Source: Akebia trifoliata
Lineage: Eukaryota; Streptophyta; Magnoliopsida; Ranunculales; Lardizabalaceae
DNA: 64,000 nucleotides
NCBI GenBank assembly: GCA_017979445.1
Contig: CM030714.1
Span: 16,239,892-16,303,891, forward strand
Direction of reading: 5' to 3'
The notes beneath the pieces were generated by a model that ran no database searches, had not been told where the DNA came from, and saw nothing but the letters and a program-made list of their open reading frames with translations. The position numbers and the translations under genes were made by a program. The stretch's first letter is position 1, and every line of letters begins with the position of its first letter. Shown here piece by piece: positions 46,901 through 60,200 of the stretch.

Positions 46901-47209
46901 TCAACTCCTTTAATTTTCTTGCGCTAATGGCACCAGTGTTATCCTTGTCAAAAGAGATTCCAATGGTTAAGTTATATTCACATTAATCTTTTTGGTGTCA
47001 TATAAAAAATCAAAGTAAAGAAAAGCTCTTGTTTGTGTAGACTTCACATCCCTCCTTTATCCAAGACTCTCCACCTTATTATTATAATTATTTATCTCTC
47101 TCTTTGATTTATGGTGATTCTGATTATTGTTTTTGCGAATCTCACCATCTTTCACATGTAGTTATGACATTTAATTCCCTTTTCAATGTCGTTGGATCCC
47201 AATCCCATA
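41712..47209. other. No gene seen; AT-rich intergenic sequence
   Basis: Long AT-rich stretch with poly-A plus (TA)n at 43854-43946, a (GT)n(GA)n tract near 44585-44606 and poly-T near 45893-45908. Open frames are short and of low complexity. I recognise no protein domain, TIR or LTR here. Confidence 0.5.
43854..43946. repeat. Poly-A followed by (TA)n
   Basis: About 28 A residues, then roughly 65 bp of TA dinucleotides with one interruption. Confidence 0.97.
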
Positions 47210-47212
47210 CCC
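47210..47212. repeat. CACTA TSD CCC (left copy)
   Basis: Three-base TSD, as usual for CACTA elements. Partner at 54174-54176. Confidence 0.7.
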
Positions 47213-47332
47213 CACTACGTGAAAATCCCAACTTTTTCTAAAAAAATTTGTTGGGCCTGGCCCGTCGAATTTTAAACCCGAAATTCCGCGGCCTGTGGAC
47301 CACGTTTTCGGTCCATTACACTCACTCTCTAC

Positions 47333-47540
47333 CTCTCTCTCTCTCTCTCTCTCTCACTATTTCTCTTTCTCTCTGCCTCTCTTACCGTTTCTCTCCGTCT
47401 CTCTCACAGTCGATCGATCGACTTCTCACTCTCTGCCTCTCTCTAACTGTTTCTCTCTCTCTCACACACTCAATCGATCGACCTCTCCATTACTTTCTCA
47501 CAGTCGATCGATTTCTCTCCCTGTCTCCCTCGATCTCATC
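47333..47540. repeat. CT-rich microsatellite and CGATCGATCGA-type repeats
   Basis: (CT)n, then imperfect repeats of CTCACAGTCGATCGATCGA alternating with tctctctgcctctctc. It resembles the pyrimidine-rich 5' leader of a plant transcript and lies about 120 bp inside the CACTA left end. The long overlapping Ser/Leu-rich frames here are low complexity and not called as genes. Confidence 0.8.
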
Positions 47541-48147
47541 TCTGGAGTATGGATCGATGTCATCGCTCAATCGCTCGATTTCTCCATTTGTGTTCTATTT
47601 GCCTATTTTGATCTGGTTGTTTCTGTTAATGCGTCTAGTGTGAATCGACCGTGTACCAGGCGTTAGGTCGTTTGATTTTCTTTTGGTTTGGTGAGTTTTG
47701 TTGATCGATCTGTAGATAAGTTGGTGATTTGGTTGCATTTGATGTTTTTATTTGGTTTTTATGTGAATCGAGTTGGAAAAAAGGGAAATTTTGTTAATTT
47801 GCTTTGTTTTAGTTGGTTTTTTCTGCGATTTGTTTGTGGATTGAGTTGTTCTTGCTGTTCTTAGTGATATTTTTGACGATCTGTTACTTGATAAGTGATT
47901 TTTCACTGTTTTGTCTCTTTTTGAAAGGATCTGAACTCCTGAAGACGACATTTCCTCGCTTCTTATTTGTTTTTTTGTGTGCTCATTTTGTTCTTTTTTA
48001 TCTCAATTTCCAGTAAATCAAGTGGAGAGAGAGTGATTTTTCCTTGTTATCTCATGTTGTCTGGCTTCACTTGTTTTCAATTGGCGTCTTTTCTCCAAAT
48101 CAAATTGGAACCAAGGCGATCATCCCAAAAAAACTTCATTTTTCTGC

Positions 48148-48270
48148 AAATGTGTCTCTTACCTTTCACATTTATGGCTTGTTTGGTTGTTTGAATCGGT
48201 TAATTTTAAAGGTGTCTCCAAATGTGTCTCTTACCTTTCACATTTTTCTGCAAATGTGTCTCTTACCTTC
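48148..48270. repeat. Three direct repeats of AAATGTGTCTCTTACCTT
   Basis: Copies at about 48148, 48220 and 48252. The first two continue identically with TCACATTT. Non-coding part of the CACTA element. Confidence 0.85.
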
Positions 48271-48534
48271 TAAACATTTTAACCAGTAGAAAACCTGAGT
48301 TCTGATTTTTTTCCTACTGATGTTATTATCAATATATCTGATTTCAGTTGCATTCTGAAACATCACAATAATTTGTATTTCAGAAAACTTTGTTTAAGGT
48401 TCTGATATTCTGCCAACATAATAGAAGAAAAAATTAGTCTATTTTCTATTTTTCTTATATTTTGTTTGTAGTCTTTTGTGGACTTGTGTAAATATTTCAC
48501 AATGGAGAATGGCAACCACTCAGTGAAGAAGGGG

Positions 48535-48645
48535 TACAAGTTGTGGAAGCTCTGACTAGAAACATTAGTCACAATGTGCATTGCACTGAGTGCGGGAGCC
48601 AGTCCATTGATATTCTCAAGCAGATGTTGCTATTCTCCTCATAAG
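48535..48645 (+). pseudogene. CCMH: Captured CCMH (cytochrome c maturation) gene fragment
   Basis: The frame through 48535-48608 reads VQVVEALTRNISHNVHCTEC then GSQSI. After a one-base deletion near 48610 it continues as DSQADVAILL. Plant CCMH has RNISHNV followed by the redox motif RCxxC (RCTEC) and a GSQSIEDSQAD stretch; CCMH acts in haem ligation of mitochondrial c-type cytochromes. Here the Arg before the first Cys is His. Both Cys remain. A GT follows the homology near 48646, as at an exon end. It lies inside the CACTA element and no other CCMH exon was seen, so this is most likely a transduplicated, dead exon. Confidence 0.75.
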
Positions 48646-48869
48646 GGTACAATTTTTGGTTCACTTCTTTTCCATTATTTTTCCCATTTGACCTCTGAAT
48701 CACTACAGTTAACATGCTTGCTATCTTCCAATCATATATTTATATCCTTTAGTCAATTGATTATTGATGAGACTAGGTTGTATTTTGAACTTCGACTTGT
48801 GTTTTGGTGACACTATGCTATTTCTTCATTTATAACTTCAGTTAACATTCATTTTTTCTGCTTAGTCTA

Positions 48870-49109
48870 CTATAAGGATGCAGTTAGATTCATTTTCCCT
48901 GCTTGCCGGAATTCAGCCAGATTCTTGCCAATGTTCAAAATAAGTTCTTCTTCCTCTTTCACTTTGAAGCAGTCATGCAATTCTTTAGCAAAAGAAATTG
49001 CCTTGCCATTGTTTGAGTCCTTCCTTTCTCCACTGAACTGCATATTTCTCACTGAATTGTGAATAGATGAGACAACCCTTGTTGGCACATGCCCAATTGA
49101 GTGCTCCAT
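48870..49109 (-). other. Open frame of unknown origin in the CACTA element
   Basis: 79-codon minus-strand frame of balanced composition (SGERKDSNNGKAISFAKELH, then KEEEEL). No family recognised. It may be another captured fragment or chance; no start context or neighbouring exon supports a gene. Confidence 0.2.
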
Positions 49110-50799
49110 ACATCCAATTAACTCTCTTCATTCACAAGAATAGCTAACACCTTATGAGAGGGTAACACAACCTAGTTTGGATAAATTTATTGATTAATAA
49201 CCTTTGATAGCTTTTGAAGCTTTGCTACATTATTCAGTTTTGATGTTCATTAGAGTCTAGAAAGAATTTGGTAGGTAATCTCTTGATTCAACCACCTTAG
49301 AAGACTATTTTCAGTCTTTCTAAATATTTTTCTAGCTTTGATTCAAAATCAGTCAATTTTTCTACGTGGGAATTCGTTTACCCTGGCATCATTCCTAGTC
49401 AAGATATTTTTAATAAAACTAGTACTTAGAGGCTAGAGCACGGCCAAACAAGGCTGATTGACATGAGTTCTAAATGAATCAGACATGTTGTGGACATTAT
49501 TATTCTTTTACTCTTTTCTTCACAAATATGTTGAAGCAAAAAATGGGGAAAAAGTGGAGTGAGTTGGAAGCAATTCCATAAATTCACCACAGCTGAGCAT
49601 AGAACATTTCTTTTTTGTTTGGTAGGTTTTGCCAGCTTGATTTTCTACTCCTTATCCAAGGAAAGCCCCCTTTCAAAATGTCACCATTCAAATTATTTAT
49701 AGACACCAATTTAGCATATCGTGCGCAATGTTCACCCACATTTGCAACCGATTAATTTTTCACAACCAAATTTTGAATAGAAACATTAAGTACAATCACA
49801 TGAAAACTCTATATAATTATTGCAGCAATACTGAGCAAAAGAAAATGCCCTGCCCTCCTCGCTAGTAGCTACAAAAATGAAAGCCAAAAGAAAACTCTAC
49901 GAGAAATTTATTCCTGCAAACATCAACCATTGAAGACACCTAAATTAAGGGGGGAAAAATAGCCAAACCCAAAAAATAGTGTTGCTTTGCTCCAAGTGCG
50001 ATCCAGCAAGAAAATATCTTGTCTACTACACTTGAGGATCATTAGAATAGCATTCTTAAATCATAAAAGATAGATTCACACAAATTTAAAAGTGTTTCTT
50101 ATGTCATTTAAAAATTGGATGCAACTGTAGGAAATGCTTATTCTTTAAATATTGTAACTTTTCGATTCTAACCTCTTAGCCGCTACAAACTGCACCAGAA
50201 CAACACTACACTGTCTTGGATAAATAAAAACAAAATCTTAATAACTTCAATAAAAATTAGAAACTAATAAAGATAGCTCTTAGATGCTTGTAATCACTAA
50301 AATATATATATATATATATATGAAACCTTCATTTATGGAAAAAAAAAAAAAAAAGCCGTTAAATATCTTTCTCCCTCTTGGTCTTGAATAATACTATACA
50401 GCCATTTCAGATTCTCTAGAACTCTTTACCAAGGCACCTAACCCATCCTAACCCTTGCTTGCCTAGCAAAAAAACAAAAACATTTCTTTGTGTACAATAT
50501 ATGGATGGATATGATTTGTCTTGGTGGGTGAGAGACTCCTGGCCATGAAATATTAGATCATAGATTCTCTACGACACGTCTGGACTAAAGTCATTACCTA
50601 CTTATGTCACGTGGCACACTTTGACCCATAGACCCAATGGATTTTCGCCCAACCTATATTGGTGGATCTCTACCAATATCCGCAGCTCACCAAGGACTAG
50701 AATTTCTAATGTGGATTGGATTGAAGCAAGTTTTTTTAATGGCTAATAGGAGACTCTTGTTAGACATCTCCCCTTTAATTCTTGAAAAATTCACGTTGT

Positions 50800-50885
50800 T
50801 TCATTTTATTTTTTTTTCAATGAAAGTATTATTTTTTAGATTATTAAACTATTCTGAATAATTCACATATTTTAAATTTAAAATA
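50800..50885. repeat. Internal CACTA repeat, copy 1
   Basis: Shares GAAAGTATTATT and GAATAATTCAC plus tattttaa with 52845-52910 (copy 2). An old duplication inside the element. Confidence 0.6.
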
Positions 50886-53045
50886 ATAAATTTTTATAAA
50901 ACTCAATGAAAAAAAATGTTATTGTAATTTGTCAATTGCACCCAACCCAATGGGTTCCAAGCGCTAATGATTCATTCAAAAGGTACAATTATGCCTCATT
51001 CAAAGGCAGTTGTAGTAGTTTGGTTCACTTTAGTTTTTTTCTGAGAGTCGCGATCCAGAATTGTGTTCTGTTCTTACAGCAACATACAGTGTCTACGTGG
51101 CACCTGTTTCAATTGGAGACTAAACACATTCAGTTGTGTGCCATGTAGAAAACGGCTTGTTCAGGGATCGTGTTTTAAACTCCAATAAAAACATGACACA
51201 TAGACACACCATTCCTATTCTATAGGGATTGGACATCTTACATGATCCTGATTCTTTTTCTAAAGCATCAGGTTTAGAAAAATAGAATCGACAAGAATCA
51301 AAACTGGTAAAATATGATGATTCCAGTTCTAGATGTACTTGTTTGGGGTGGTTGTTTGTATTACAAAATTGAACCTTGGAAACTGTTTGGGGTACAATAG
51401 CCTCAAAGGCTATTATTTGGGACCGATTCATGATATAATGTGTGGGTGTTTGGGGCCGATTAGGTCTGTTTTCATGTGTATATTTTGCATTAGTCCTATG
51501 TAATATTAACTTCTCTGCTTTAATTTATTTATGAATATTTGCAATTTCAGGTAAAGAAAAGAAGATGCACTAGAAAAGGTTTGCAAAGCAAAGTAGTGAG
51601 TGATAATGAGGTCATAAAGATGCTTCTTAGAATCTATCATAGCTTTCTAAAGGAGATGAGAGGAAAGGTGAGAGTATGTCATGTTTCATTTTTTTTATTA
51701 GTTTTAGTGATTTTTGGTGTCACCTTCATTTTTTGTGGAGGAGATGGCTAAGCTATGTTGATTCTTAGTCCACCACATTTTAGTAGGTTTAAATATTCCT
51801 AATTACGGATTGACCCATTTTATAAAGTGTGGATCATATTGGATCGTTGATTTTATTCATTGAGTCCCATGCCTTGATCACAATGCGTAGTTGCATTGGC
51901 GGTATGGTGCCATTAATTATTAGAGATCATGTTCAGAGGCCACTGGTGGTTGCAGCTACATATGCTCACCCAATTTCTATTAGGCAACTAGTGGCTGTAG
52001 CTAGCGATGCTCACCTAATTTTTATGAATAATGATGAATGCACGTGATAAATCACACGTGACTGATATAGCAATGTCATAGAACAGTATATCTTTTTTCT
52101 TGTGTATCCCAAATAAAAAAAGATCTATGAAGGATTATCTTATACCCACAGCCAAAGTACATGATGCAGCGTATTGCTGGAGACATGGACTTCAGGAACT
52201 CTTTATAATATCTTCATGTAGTCGCAATCGATGCAAATCCATGAAGGTATGCCAAACAATAATGCAATCTTAAAAGCTCAGCGAATTCGAAGGGGTTTAT
52301 TTATTTATTTATTTTTGGTTTGTATTGTAGACATTGCTGTTCTTGAATTCCCATGCTGGTTGAATCTTGTTTCTTATAGCAATTAGATTGCAAAATTTGT
52401 AGTATTCGGTTTTACACTATTGTTTTCTTTTATTGCTTAAATCTTAAATGCAATATATCTCTTTAGCTTGAACAACCCCAGTCCAGTACAACAATTATGA
52501 TGCTCTCTAGCACTGCAGATGTTGTTTTCCCAATGATACTTGGTATGCAAATGTTTGGTGGAATGTACAAGTGTTGCAGCATTTTTTTTTCATGAAATGT
52601 TATTTATTTGGAAATATAGGTAAAATGCTGGAATTAGAAGAGAAATCTAAGTCTACATTAAGTCTGACTACTAGTTGAGTAGTTGGGAGGACTAAAGAGC
52701 CAGTAGAGCCACCATTGGGGAAAATAATAATTGACTTGACCAAGAATGGAGAGCAGACCCTTGGGGGAGTTGAATTCAAACACAATTAGTTGGGCCCCTT
52801 GTTAGCAATCTGCCGTTTTATTAGTAAAAAATTCACAAATTTTTTTTTTCTTTAACGAAAGTATTATTCTCTGGAATAATTCACGTATTTTAAGTTAAAA
52901 AATAAAATAAAACATGTTTTTATCAATCTCATGAATGTTTAGGGAAGTATTGATTTGGTAGTAGCCCCATTAGAAGACAATTTCCAAGAAATTGTTGGGT
53001 TTCGACAATTTCTGTTAAATGACACAGCATATTTGACTCGGGAGT

Positions 53046-53140
53046 AAATCCTTAAATCTACAAGAAAGCTAGAGAAGAAATCTTCTTCTTTTACGATTAA
53101 ATCCTTAAATCTACAAAAGAAGCTGGAGTAGAAATTCCCA
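53046..53140. repeat. Tandem duplication, period about 53 bp
   Basis: AAATCCTTAAATCTACAA occurs twice, each followed by a variant of gaagctggagaagaaat. Confidence 0.7.
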
Positions 53141-53521
53141 AAAGAAAACAAATTCAATTGATATTAATAATTGCTTGTATAAATTGTTTGCAGTTGTTTA
53201 TGAGGAGCTACAGCCATTGTTGTTGAAAACAGGACCGACGGTGCAGACAACAGTCTTTGTTGCAGTAGTTGTTGTTGAGGTATAAAGAGATTATGAGTTA
53301 AGGACCAAAGCAAACACTCAAAACAGTTGCAGAAGACAAAAATAGAGATACTCCTATTTATGCGGTAAGATCAAGCTTCTCTATTTGACTGTATTTAGGG
53401 CATATTTTTGAACGTTAGTATAGTTGCTTCACACTAAGTTCAAACACATTCTTGTGAGATGACATGTGTCCATCCTAAACTAGGTGTAAAAACATTTTTA
53501 AGCATTATACCTCTTAATGCA

Positions 53522-53760
53522 GGGCCCAGCTATTGGATTTGGCCATGTCACTTCTGCCTGGTTTGGTTGCCAAAGAGATTGATTTATTGTTTCTTGCAAT
53601 GAAATACTGCATGCAGGAGGATGTGCTGGAAAGGGCGAAAAAGGCCAAGGAAAAAGCGGCACGTGAAGCACAAGGGTTTATTCCCCAATCTACAACGATA
53701 ACAACACCGACCTCCACCAAAGATGTTGCCGATCCAGTACTTTCAATATCATTTGGTCTT
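53522..53760 (+). other. Exon-like open frame in the CACTA element
   Basis: After an acceptor-like TTAATGCAG, the frame from 53533 reads MSLLPGLVAKEIDLLFLAM, then an Ala/Lys/Glu-rich helix (ERAKKAKEKAAREAQGF) and a Thr/Pro-rich tail. Composition is protein-like, but I recognise no family. It could be a captured exon or part of a TnpA-like transcript. Confidence 0.3.
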
Positions 53761-54173
53761 ATTTAGTTTAATTATTGTCAGTTATTTGTAGCTTCGACAA
53801 AATTTGCGATCTTAACAAAGAGATTTTCATGTATATTAATTTTGGGTTATTTAATTCAATTTGGACCTTGTTTTATAATTTTTCTTTTGTTTTATCTTTT
53901 TCTGATTTTTTTTTTATTATTTCATTCATTGTGATTGGTGAATTAGAGGACCGTGCTATTATTTGTTAAACCTCCAAATTTGACGGTCATACTCTATGGA
54001 TTTTTTTTTTGCTTTTTTTGAAGTTCATTCTCTAATAATTTGATAGTCCAGGGCCGTCAAAAAAAAAATTCTACAAGAGAATATTTGACGGGCATATTTG
54101 ACGGGAGGGTCCGTCAAATTTCTCAAAATTTGACGGGCGAAGACCGTCAAATATGGGCCTTTTTCACATAGTG

Positions 54174-54176
54174 CCC
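54174..54176. repeat. CACTA TSD CCC (right copy)
   Basis: Directly follows the right terminus ...CATAGTG. Partner of 47210-47212. Confidence 0.7.
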
Positions 54177-56790
54177 ACTAGCTTCTATAATGGGAATTCG
54201 AGATCTTTCCAACATGCCAATATCTTCCTATCTCTGAATTTCCTAGGATAGGGTGATTTTTTCCTCATCGAAAGTCAATCCATGATTTCACATAATCCCA
54301 GATGATCAATCGCACGAAAACTAATGAGGATAGTTTTGTAATTTGTTGATGCCTTCAATACACGTAGGTTCATGTGATTAGTCGATATGTGATTTTGTGA
54401 AATCTAAGATTGACTTTTCTTTAAGCAAAATGTTTTTCCTAGGATAAGAGCCCCTCTTGCTCTTCGTGCATGGATATTTACCCTTAAATTGAATTCTTTC
54501 AGTTTTGCATGTTAAATTGATTAGTCGTTTCTACTACTAGTTATGTTGAGAATCTCTTGATACTGAATTTGACTATTCGAACACATTCCTATTTTTCATT
54601 GACTCGCATGAGTTGACTCATGTATAGTCAATTTGTGTCAACTTGGTGGACATTCGAGTCTAGTTGTGTGATCTAGTTGTAGAATCATGTGGACTAAAGT
54701 GCAAAGATCTGGGCTGGTTTACTACTAGTTGTCATCGCTATAACCTTTTAGGGACGACCAATTTGGTTGTTCAATCTTTACTCGCAATACACATCAGCCA
54801 TGACCAGGACTGAAGAGGCCATTACTATAAGTGAACTTCCCAAGAAATATTTTGGTGGCAAAACATCTTTCAACAATGAAAAATTGCAATTCAAAGATGG
54901 CCTAAGCCATCACAAGTTGTTATTATGTACTTATTGAGATGACCTATATTATGATTGTCACTATATTTTTCTTGTGAAAAAAGAGGAAAAATGTGGAGAT
55001 TGTAGAGATGGTCAATAGACTTGCCGTTGTTGAAGGAGTGTTTTTGAAATAATAATAATAATAATAATAATATTGCAGAAATATAAAACCATATAACGAT
55101 GACCACTGCCTTTAATTTCTTTTAATATATTTTTTTATTGCCTTGACTGTCAATTGGCTTACACCTAATAAAAGTGTAATATACAATATATATTTAACTT
55201 GCAAAAATTAAACTATATGCATGTTTGCCATCCATAACTTCAACTAATTCAAAATTTTCACAAGTCTGAATAGGTTATGTATTGCTTAGAGCTAAACCTA
55301 GGTTCCAGTTTCAAATTAGAACTTTGTTTTCAATTTCATCAATAGCTAAATGACTATCTCTACAAAAAAGAATTAATGCAATTAGTTTCGTTTGTTTCGA
55401 AACTCATTTGCTTGATTTCGACATCTGTAGATATGTGAGGTTCAATGAGTTTTGACCTCATCTACGTGGATTTATGAGTCATCACCATGCATAGAGTTTA
55501 GGTGTAAATGAAAATCATAAATATATTTTGAAATTTATTTTTGTCAAGTAAATAGTGACTCAAATATGATCTTCACCTAAAGGTAAAGGGTAAAGAGGTT
55601 CGGTAATGAGACAAAGAACGTGTTAAGCATCCTGTCTCACCACAAAGTTGATGGTTACTAAAGGTTGACCAAAAGTGAAGTATACATGATTTTTTAGTGT
55701 TTTTTGAAGTTAGAAAGATAGCTAACATTCCCAAATTAAATGAAGTATAGTTTGGCCTCTAAATTTGCAAAAGAGATCAATGAGCAAGTCACAGATGAAA
55801 GTTCATGCTTGTTGGAATTTTTTTATGAAATTAAGGTTTTAGTGTAAATCTACATAGATTTCACTTTTTTGACCCTCAAGTACTCATCTCATATAAGTAT
55901 ACCCACTTAGGGGTATATTTTTGTTGGTTTGGTTCTAGGGACATGGCCATAGGTTGAACATATCCTCAAGGAAACCTTCATCTTGTGCATGAAAGTATGT
56001 CCTCCAGGGACTGTTTTTTATTAGTTTAGAGTTGCAAGTATGCATTTAGGTGGATGTCATACTTTTGACTAATGACATTTTTAAGATAAAAGAAAGGTAA
56101 TAGGTGTAAAAGTGTATGCATGTGATATCCCATAAATGAATTTATTCATGGATTTAGAAATGGAAGATTACTTCACATGGTGAAGGTTTACTCTCTTCTT
56201 CCTTATGTCATTAAAGAAATAAACTGGACTTTACATTTTAAGGAAATAAAGACAATTTGCTATGAAATTAAATACTTTTTGAAGAGTTTACTATGGACTT
56301 AGAAAAAGATCACTTTATATAGTGAAAATTTACTCTCTTTAACTTTATGTCATTAAGAAAAATTACTATTATACTTTGCTTAGAATTTAAATGACTAGAA
56401 AAATAAAGAATTAAAGACAAGTTATGCTAAATGTTATTTAAGGAACTTATTATGGGTATATAGGGGAAGATTACCTCAGATGAAGGGATTCCTCTCTACT
56501 ACCTTTGTCATAAAGAAAGAAAAAGAAAAGAACTGCACTGCTAGGAATTTAAATGTGCAATATTAAAGTAAAGAATGTGAGAGATACAAAAGGGATTTTG
56601 GGGGGATTATTATATAAAAATAGAAATATAAATATTTTTCCCCACCTAGGACTTCTTTTTTCTTCTTCTTCCTCTTACTTTAGGCTTATAGGATGAGTAA
56701 GAGCTCAATTGGACAAAATTTTGTTACTTAGAAATTTTTCAAGAAATGTTTTTGGGAGTTAAACTTATCTCTTTTATTGAATAGGTCCCT
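54177..56790. other. No gene seen; repeat-derived AT-rich sequence
   Basis: 54260-54430 belongs to the dispersed repeat shared with 36650-37030. 55255-55345 is a diverged copy of 61025-61110 (TATGT.TTGCTTAGA.. and AAACCTAG blocks). The rest is probably decayed LTR sequence. No domain seen. Confidence 0.4.
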
Positions 56791-57227
56791 CTATTTATAA
56801 GTTCAAGGGAGACCTCTGATGATATAAGTGTTCAATTTTCTTAACTTTAAAATATTCCCAAGAAAATTTAAATAAAAGACTTCAAATACCCTTAATCAAC
56901 GTGTTCTTAATTGTCTTTGCACCTTCTTGAATCTTACCAATCATGATCATCGAAGGGTCGAGATGTCAAAACACCAAAATTTTAGAGAATTCTTGTAAAT
57001 GGGCAAAAATGTTTATACCCTTTGATTGTGATCAAACTTTATTGAATTGGTAGCAATAGCATGCTATTTGTTTAAGAGTGGAAGGGCTTAGAGGTCAATT
57101 GCTTTGATAAAGGCTCAACAAACTTGGGGTAGGAAAGATAATTATGCATAAGTTCTAAAAAATTCTCTTGGATAGGTAAAATGGGCCAAGTTTTTTGAAT
57201 TTGATTACTTTATAAAAATTTGTTGGA

Positions 57228-57232
57228 GAATC
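57228..57232. repeat. TSD GAATC (left copy)
   Basis: Matches 60400-60404 exactly around the solo LTR. Confidence 0.9.
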
Positions 57233-60200
57233 TGTAAAACCCCAAATTTTTAATTCGTATCTCGAGGAAAAATAAATAGTGGAATTTTAAGAAAATCTTG
57301 AAAGTGGGACTTAGGGTAAAACTGTAGGACCTTATTCTGATCATTTTTAATGGAATTTGACTTCACCATTAGATTCAAAATGATCGAAAAACATAGTTTA
57401 GCCTGTAAGCACGCTCAAATGCGAGTCCGAATATAAAAGTTGCAAGATCCTCGATTACCAGGTCGGACTAGGCTAAAACAGTGATTTTGTGTTAGAGCAA
57501 TAAGTTTTAAAATTCGATCATACCATTGGGTTCATAACGAAAAATTATTCAACATAGACTATTTATTTGTCATTTTTGGAGATCAGGAAGTCGAATTATC
57601 GCCAAAAACGAAAACGACATCAAGTTTAAGGGTCACCTCAGGCCAAAAATGTAAATTTTTGTTAGAGATAAAATTTGTAGAAATTGACTACACCATTAGA
57701 TCCGGAACGAAAAATTAGGCGAAATAGAGTATTCATTCGTCAGTTTTGGAATCCGGATGATCAAATTATCATCGATCGAAACAATTGACAAAATACCGAA
57801 TTCGTCCCACATTTTATTTAAATAATATTTAAAAAAAAAAATTTTCTCTCATCTTCCCCACTCGTCCAAACAGTGCGAAAAAAAAAAACGAAAAAAAAAA
57901 AAAGAAATTTGTTTTTCCTCCGATTTTTCCACTTCAGATCTCTCGCTTGGTCCATTTTCGACGATCGCCGCAGAAGAGAAAAAGGTCCGCAGCTACGTTC
58001 TCTACAAAACCCACCCAACCTTTCTTCGTTTCACTTTCTATTTCATCCAATATCGTCAAAAATCAGCCATATTTGGATACGGAAATTTCGAAACTTTGAC
58101 CTCGGATTTCATCCGTTTCGGGGTCAAACCGTCTTTCGACGCAGAAGGGAGAAACGTCCGCAGCCTCATTCTCTACATAACCCAACCAAATTCCTTCCGT
58201 TTTCTCGTATTTTTCACCCCGTATAGTCAAAAATCAGCCGTATTTTTATACGGAGATTTTCGTAACTTCGACCTCGATTTTCATCGGTTTCGGGGTCAAA
58301 CCGCCTTTCGCCGTAGAAGGGAGAAGAGACGAGCACATCGAGATCTTCAAAACCACCAGGTCGATTTCAAAAATCAACCGCTTCGAAGTTCGATCCGTCT
58401 CGATTTCCGCGCGATCGCCTCGATTTTCGCGCACACTCTTTGATCCTTTCGCCTAGAGATTGTAAGGAACTCTCAATTTCTATTAGTAATCATAGATTGT
58501 GAAAATTGCATTTAGAATTTTATTGGAAAAATTTGGATGTATTTCCGAAATATAGAATTCTTTGTTTATTTCAAAATTCACGCCAGAAATTGCATGTTTG
58601 ATATGTTTAATTGTATTTTTAACAAATTATACGTGGGTAGAGTATTATAACGGGTTATTTCCATAAATTGGGTCTTGTGCACTGTTCGGACCCCGTTTTG
58701 ATATAAAAATTGTATACTTTTTCAATATTATTGATAGAAATAAATTCTATAGTTGGAAAATGTGATTTAATATTCAATGAACTCATTTTGAGTTGATGAA
58801 TATCAGAAAATGGATATTTTATTGAAGAGATTGAAAACTGTAAAAATCGGAAAAAAAGGGAAAAAGGGTATGAAACGGTAAAATGTCAGAGTCACACCCG
58901 AGGGGTGATGTCTGCATTTTACGTTGTTGTGTTGTGTGCAGGTTGGTGAACAGATATCCAGGGATAATATTATTGGTTGCATGTTTATTTCCTTTCTGTT
59001 AGCGCGAGGCGCTATTTACGTTTCCGTTATGTTATTTATGTTAGGCCGGGTGGCCACACTTGCATGGTAGGAAACTGCATATCTATTCTCAACCTTGTAT
59101 TGTTAATTTCTCTTTTATTTTCAAATGAAAATAATATACATATGTAACTATTTTGTGAGCTGTTAAAGAGTTTGTGAATGCCTGAAGGGATAGTGCGTCA
59201 TATCATCCGGAGTGGTGTACTATCCTGGGATGTACGGTAGGGACCACCAAGCTCATACGTGGTATGGGACGCGTATGAGAATGGAGTCACAACTGGAATC
59301 CGGGTTTATTCCTCTCTATCTTTACCAGTGAACGTGTAATGTAAAGGTGGTCGTATACGAATGGTTTGTATATTTGGGAATCACATGTACGCCTGATAGG
59401 CATAGACGAAGATGATTGGTCAGTGATTACTAACAATCTATAGTAGTCGAACGTTCTGACACATCGAAAAGAGACCCATTGCTTACGGTCACGTCAAACG
59501 GCCAGCCTGAGCTGGATAAATGGTCAACCAAACGTGGTAAGGGCAGCGACTGGCCACAAAATCAGGAACTAAAAGCTAGAAAGGAATTGTAACATCATGT
59601 CCCGACTGGGAGCGATCCAGTCGTGAATCCCAACTCTCTAATTCCAATACTCCACCATCGTGTATTATGTATCTGTTGCTTATTTTGATATATAAAATGA
59701 AATGCATGTTTATTGTTTCCATTTGATCAATTAGATTTGTATAAAAAGAGAATGTTATAGTGAGTACTGCTGATCGATGTAATGTGAGTTTTAAAATGTT
59801 TAGTTGCTCATCCCTGGCTATATGTACCAGTTAATCGTAGTTTTCTTCTGTAAAACTTTGTTTATTTTAAAATGATTCAGTATGTTTATTCGTTCATGTT
59901 AGGAGAGGTTATTGGCAGAAATTGTTGCTTCCTTACTGGGTAACCATTGTTACTCACCCTTTCATCCTCCATTTTTTTAGTTTCAGATCCGAAGCTTAGC
60001 GAGGCAGGAGTAGAACATGAGTGAGAATCATCTGGTGGGTCAGATAGACAGCCAGAGTCCGTCACCTGGTAAGTATTGGAGTTATACTCCATTTGTCTAG
60101 GAGTATTATAGATTTGTATTGAGCGTTAGGACTCTTGTTAGAGTGAGAAAATTTTGTATAATCCCGTAAATTTTCTTCTTCCGCACTCTGATAATTCGTA

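Larger units (their letters stand above)
47213..54173. mobile_element. CACTA (En/Spm-type) transposon, 6961 bp
   Basis: The left end CACTACGTGAAAATCCC and the complement of the right end CACTATGTGAAAAAGGCCC form TIRs, flanked by CCC on both sides. The right subterminal region (54060-54160) has at least five copies of TTTGACGG or its complement; the left has GCCCGTCGAATTTT near 47260. Such subterminal repeats bind TnpA in CACTA elements. No TnpD/Transposase_21 domain could be recognised in the short open frames, so it appears non-autonomous or badly decayed. It carries a CT-rich leader-like region (47320-47560), a CCMH-like fragment and other possible exons. Confidence 0.82.

Noticed and set aside
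47248..47666. Two overlapping Ser/Leu-rich frames of 123 and 131 codons
   Set aside because: Both come from a CT-rich microsatellite and CGATCGA repeats; no domain, and composition follows the repeat.
53514..53766. Last exon of CCMH
   Set aside because: The residues do not match the CCMH C-terminus as I know the family; left as an unidentified exon-like frame.
57818..58443. Arg/Phe-rich frames of 115-117 codons in the solo LTR
   Set aside because: They follow the 173-bp tandem repeat inside an LTR bounded by TSDs; the three frames overlap on both strands.
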